From an uncultured Selenomonadaceae bacterium (GTDB lineage Bacteria > Bacillota > Negativicutes > Selenomonadales > Selenomonadaceae): a stretch of DNA of 5,718 nucleotides. The number at the start of each line of letters is the position of its first letter. Position 1 is the first letter of the stretch. The position numbers and the translations under genes were made by a program. The notes beneath the pieces were generated by a model. That model was not told the origin of the DNA. It searched no databases and saw only the letters and a list, made by a program, of their open reading frames with translations. Location: positions 1 to 5,718 of the forward strand of contig CAJOPJ010000090.1 of assembly GCA_905236325.1 (NCBI GenBank). The letters run 5' to 3'. Shown here piece by piece: positions 5,408 through 5,718 of this stretch.

Positions 5408-5444
5408 AAAAAAAATCCCGACACAAGCCGAGATAATTTTTTTT
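5408..5444 (-). terminator. Intrinsic terminator of the minus-strand phosphofructokinase-like gene
   Basis: Read on the minus strand, the arms 5434-5427 and 5422-5415 pair over 8 bp around a UUGU loop, with two G-U pairs, followed by a run of eight U (5415-5408). On the plus strand those two positions become A-C mismatches, so the hairpin is strand-specific and serves the gene ending at 5461. Confidence 0.7.
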
Positions 5445-5460
5445 GCGTAAATTTTTTTTA

Positions 5461-5718
5461 TTAAGCAACAATATAGCCAAACCGATTTTTAAATTCCTCA
5501 ACGCTCATTTTGAACGCAGCTGCAAGTTCAGCATTATCAAGATCAGCCTTTTCAATACGCGTCATGCAACCGACTGCAATTGCGTACTGAACTGAATCAA
5601 TATTCACGCGGCGGACGAAAGTTTTGCCTGTCTTGGGGTCGCGAATGTCTTCAAATTGCATAGGAACAGCCTTGTTGCCTTGAATTGAAATCAGTGCGCC
5701 GCTTTCGCCACGAATCAA
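5461..5718 (-). CDS. C-terminal fragment of a phosphofructokinase-like enzyme (partial)
   Basis: The window holds the last 85 codons of a minus-strand gene; its upstream part lies beyond the right edge, so the TTG at 5718-5716 is most likely an internal Leu. The fragment reads IRGESGALISIQGNKAVPMQF, then DPKTGKTFVRRVNIDS (27-42), and ends with a helical tail and FGYIVA. A GESG-M/L-I segment followed by a short strand and VPMQF fits the C-terminal end of the 6-phosphofructokinase family, where an arginine and glycine-rich turn precedes the last strands. This suggests an ATP- or pyrophosphate-dependent phosphofructokinase of the longer type, which phosphorylates fructose 6-phosphate in glycolysis. 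No catalytic motif lies inside the window, so this rests on C-terminal resemblance only and which phosphate donor is used cannot be told. It converges on HU, with terminators between. Confidence 0.5.
   Translation of the reverse strand: MIRGESGALISIQGNKAVPMQFEDIRDPKTGKTFVRRVNIDSVQYAIAVGCMTRIEKADLDNAELAAAFKMSVEEFKNRFGYIVA

Noticed and set aside
1..5718. CRISPR arrays, tRNA or rRNA genes, insertion sequences
   Set aside because: No regularly spaced repeats, no cloverleaf-like segments in the short gaps, and no transposase or terminal inverted repeats were seen.

Overview
The window looks like ordinary chromosomal DNA from a low-GC bacterium of the Firmicutes (Bacillota). The signs are strong AGGAGG or AGGGGG ribosome binding sites, GTG and TTG starts beside ATG, a small YjfB-family protein, the htrA-rlmH neighbour pair known from Firmicutes, and a short Gram-positive-type Hsp70 ATPase domain. 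A lipid-anchored HtrA and a phosphofructokinase-like tail would fit the Negativicutes, but the sequence alone does not prove this. Nothing marks it as phage, plasmid or insertion-sequence DNA.

Layout: bases 1-139 hold a broken, frameshifted relic of an HxlR-type regulator. An intact HxlR regulator (191-559) follows it in the same orientation. Next is htrA (612-1718), a surface serine protease with one PDZ domain and a lipobox, ending in a strong 15-bp terminator (1778-1816). rlmH (1859-2302), a 23S rRNA methyltransferase, follows. A good promoter (2318-2345) then drives the most unusual part: a divergent GrpE-like coiled-coil protein (2377-2967) and an Hsp70 (3078-4724) that has an ATPase domain and a beta substrate-binding domain but no alpha-helical lid. 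In this Hsp70 the usual hydrophobic linker is replaced by a Ser/Thr/Pro/Glu-rich stretch. A 59-residue YjfB-family gene (4815-4994) with its own promoter and an HU gene (5061-5336) follow. Two terminators, one for each strand, lie between HU and the convergent minus-strand gene at the right edge, which is the C-terminal part of a phosphofructokinase-like enzyme.

How they work together: htrA and rlmH are conserved neighbours without a shared pathway. The GrpE-like and Hsp70-like proteins probably form a dedicated chaperone and exchange-factor pair, separate from the housekeeping DnaK system; no DnaJ gene is in the window. This pair is the best candidate for an undescribed system. HU, RlmH and the enzyme fragment are routine housekeeping genes.
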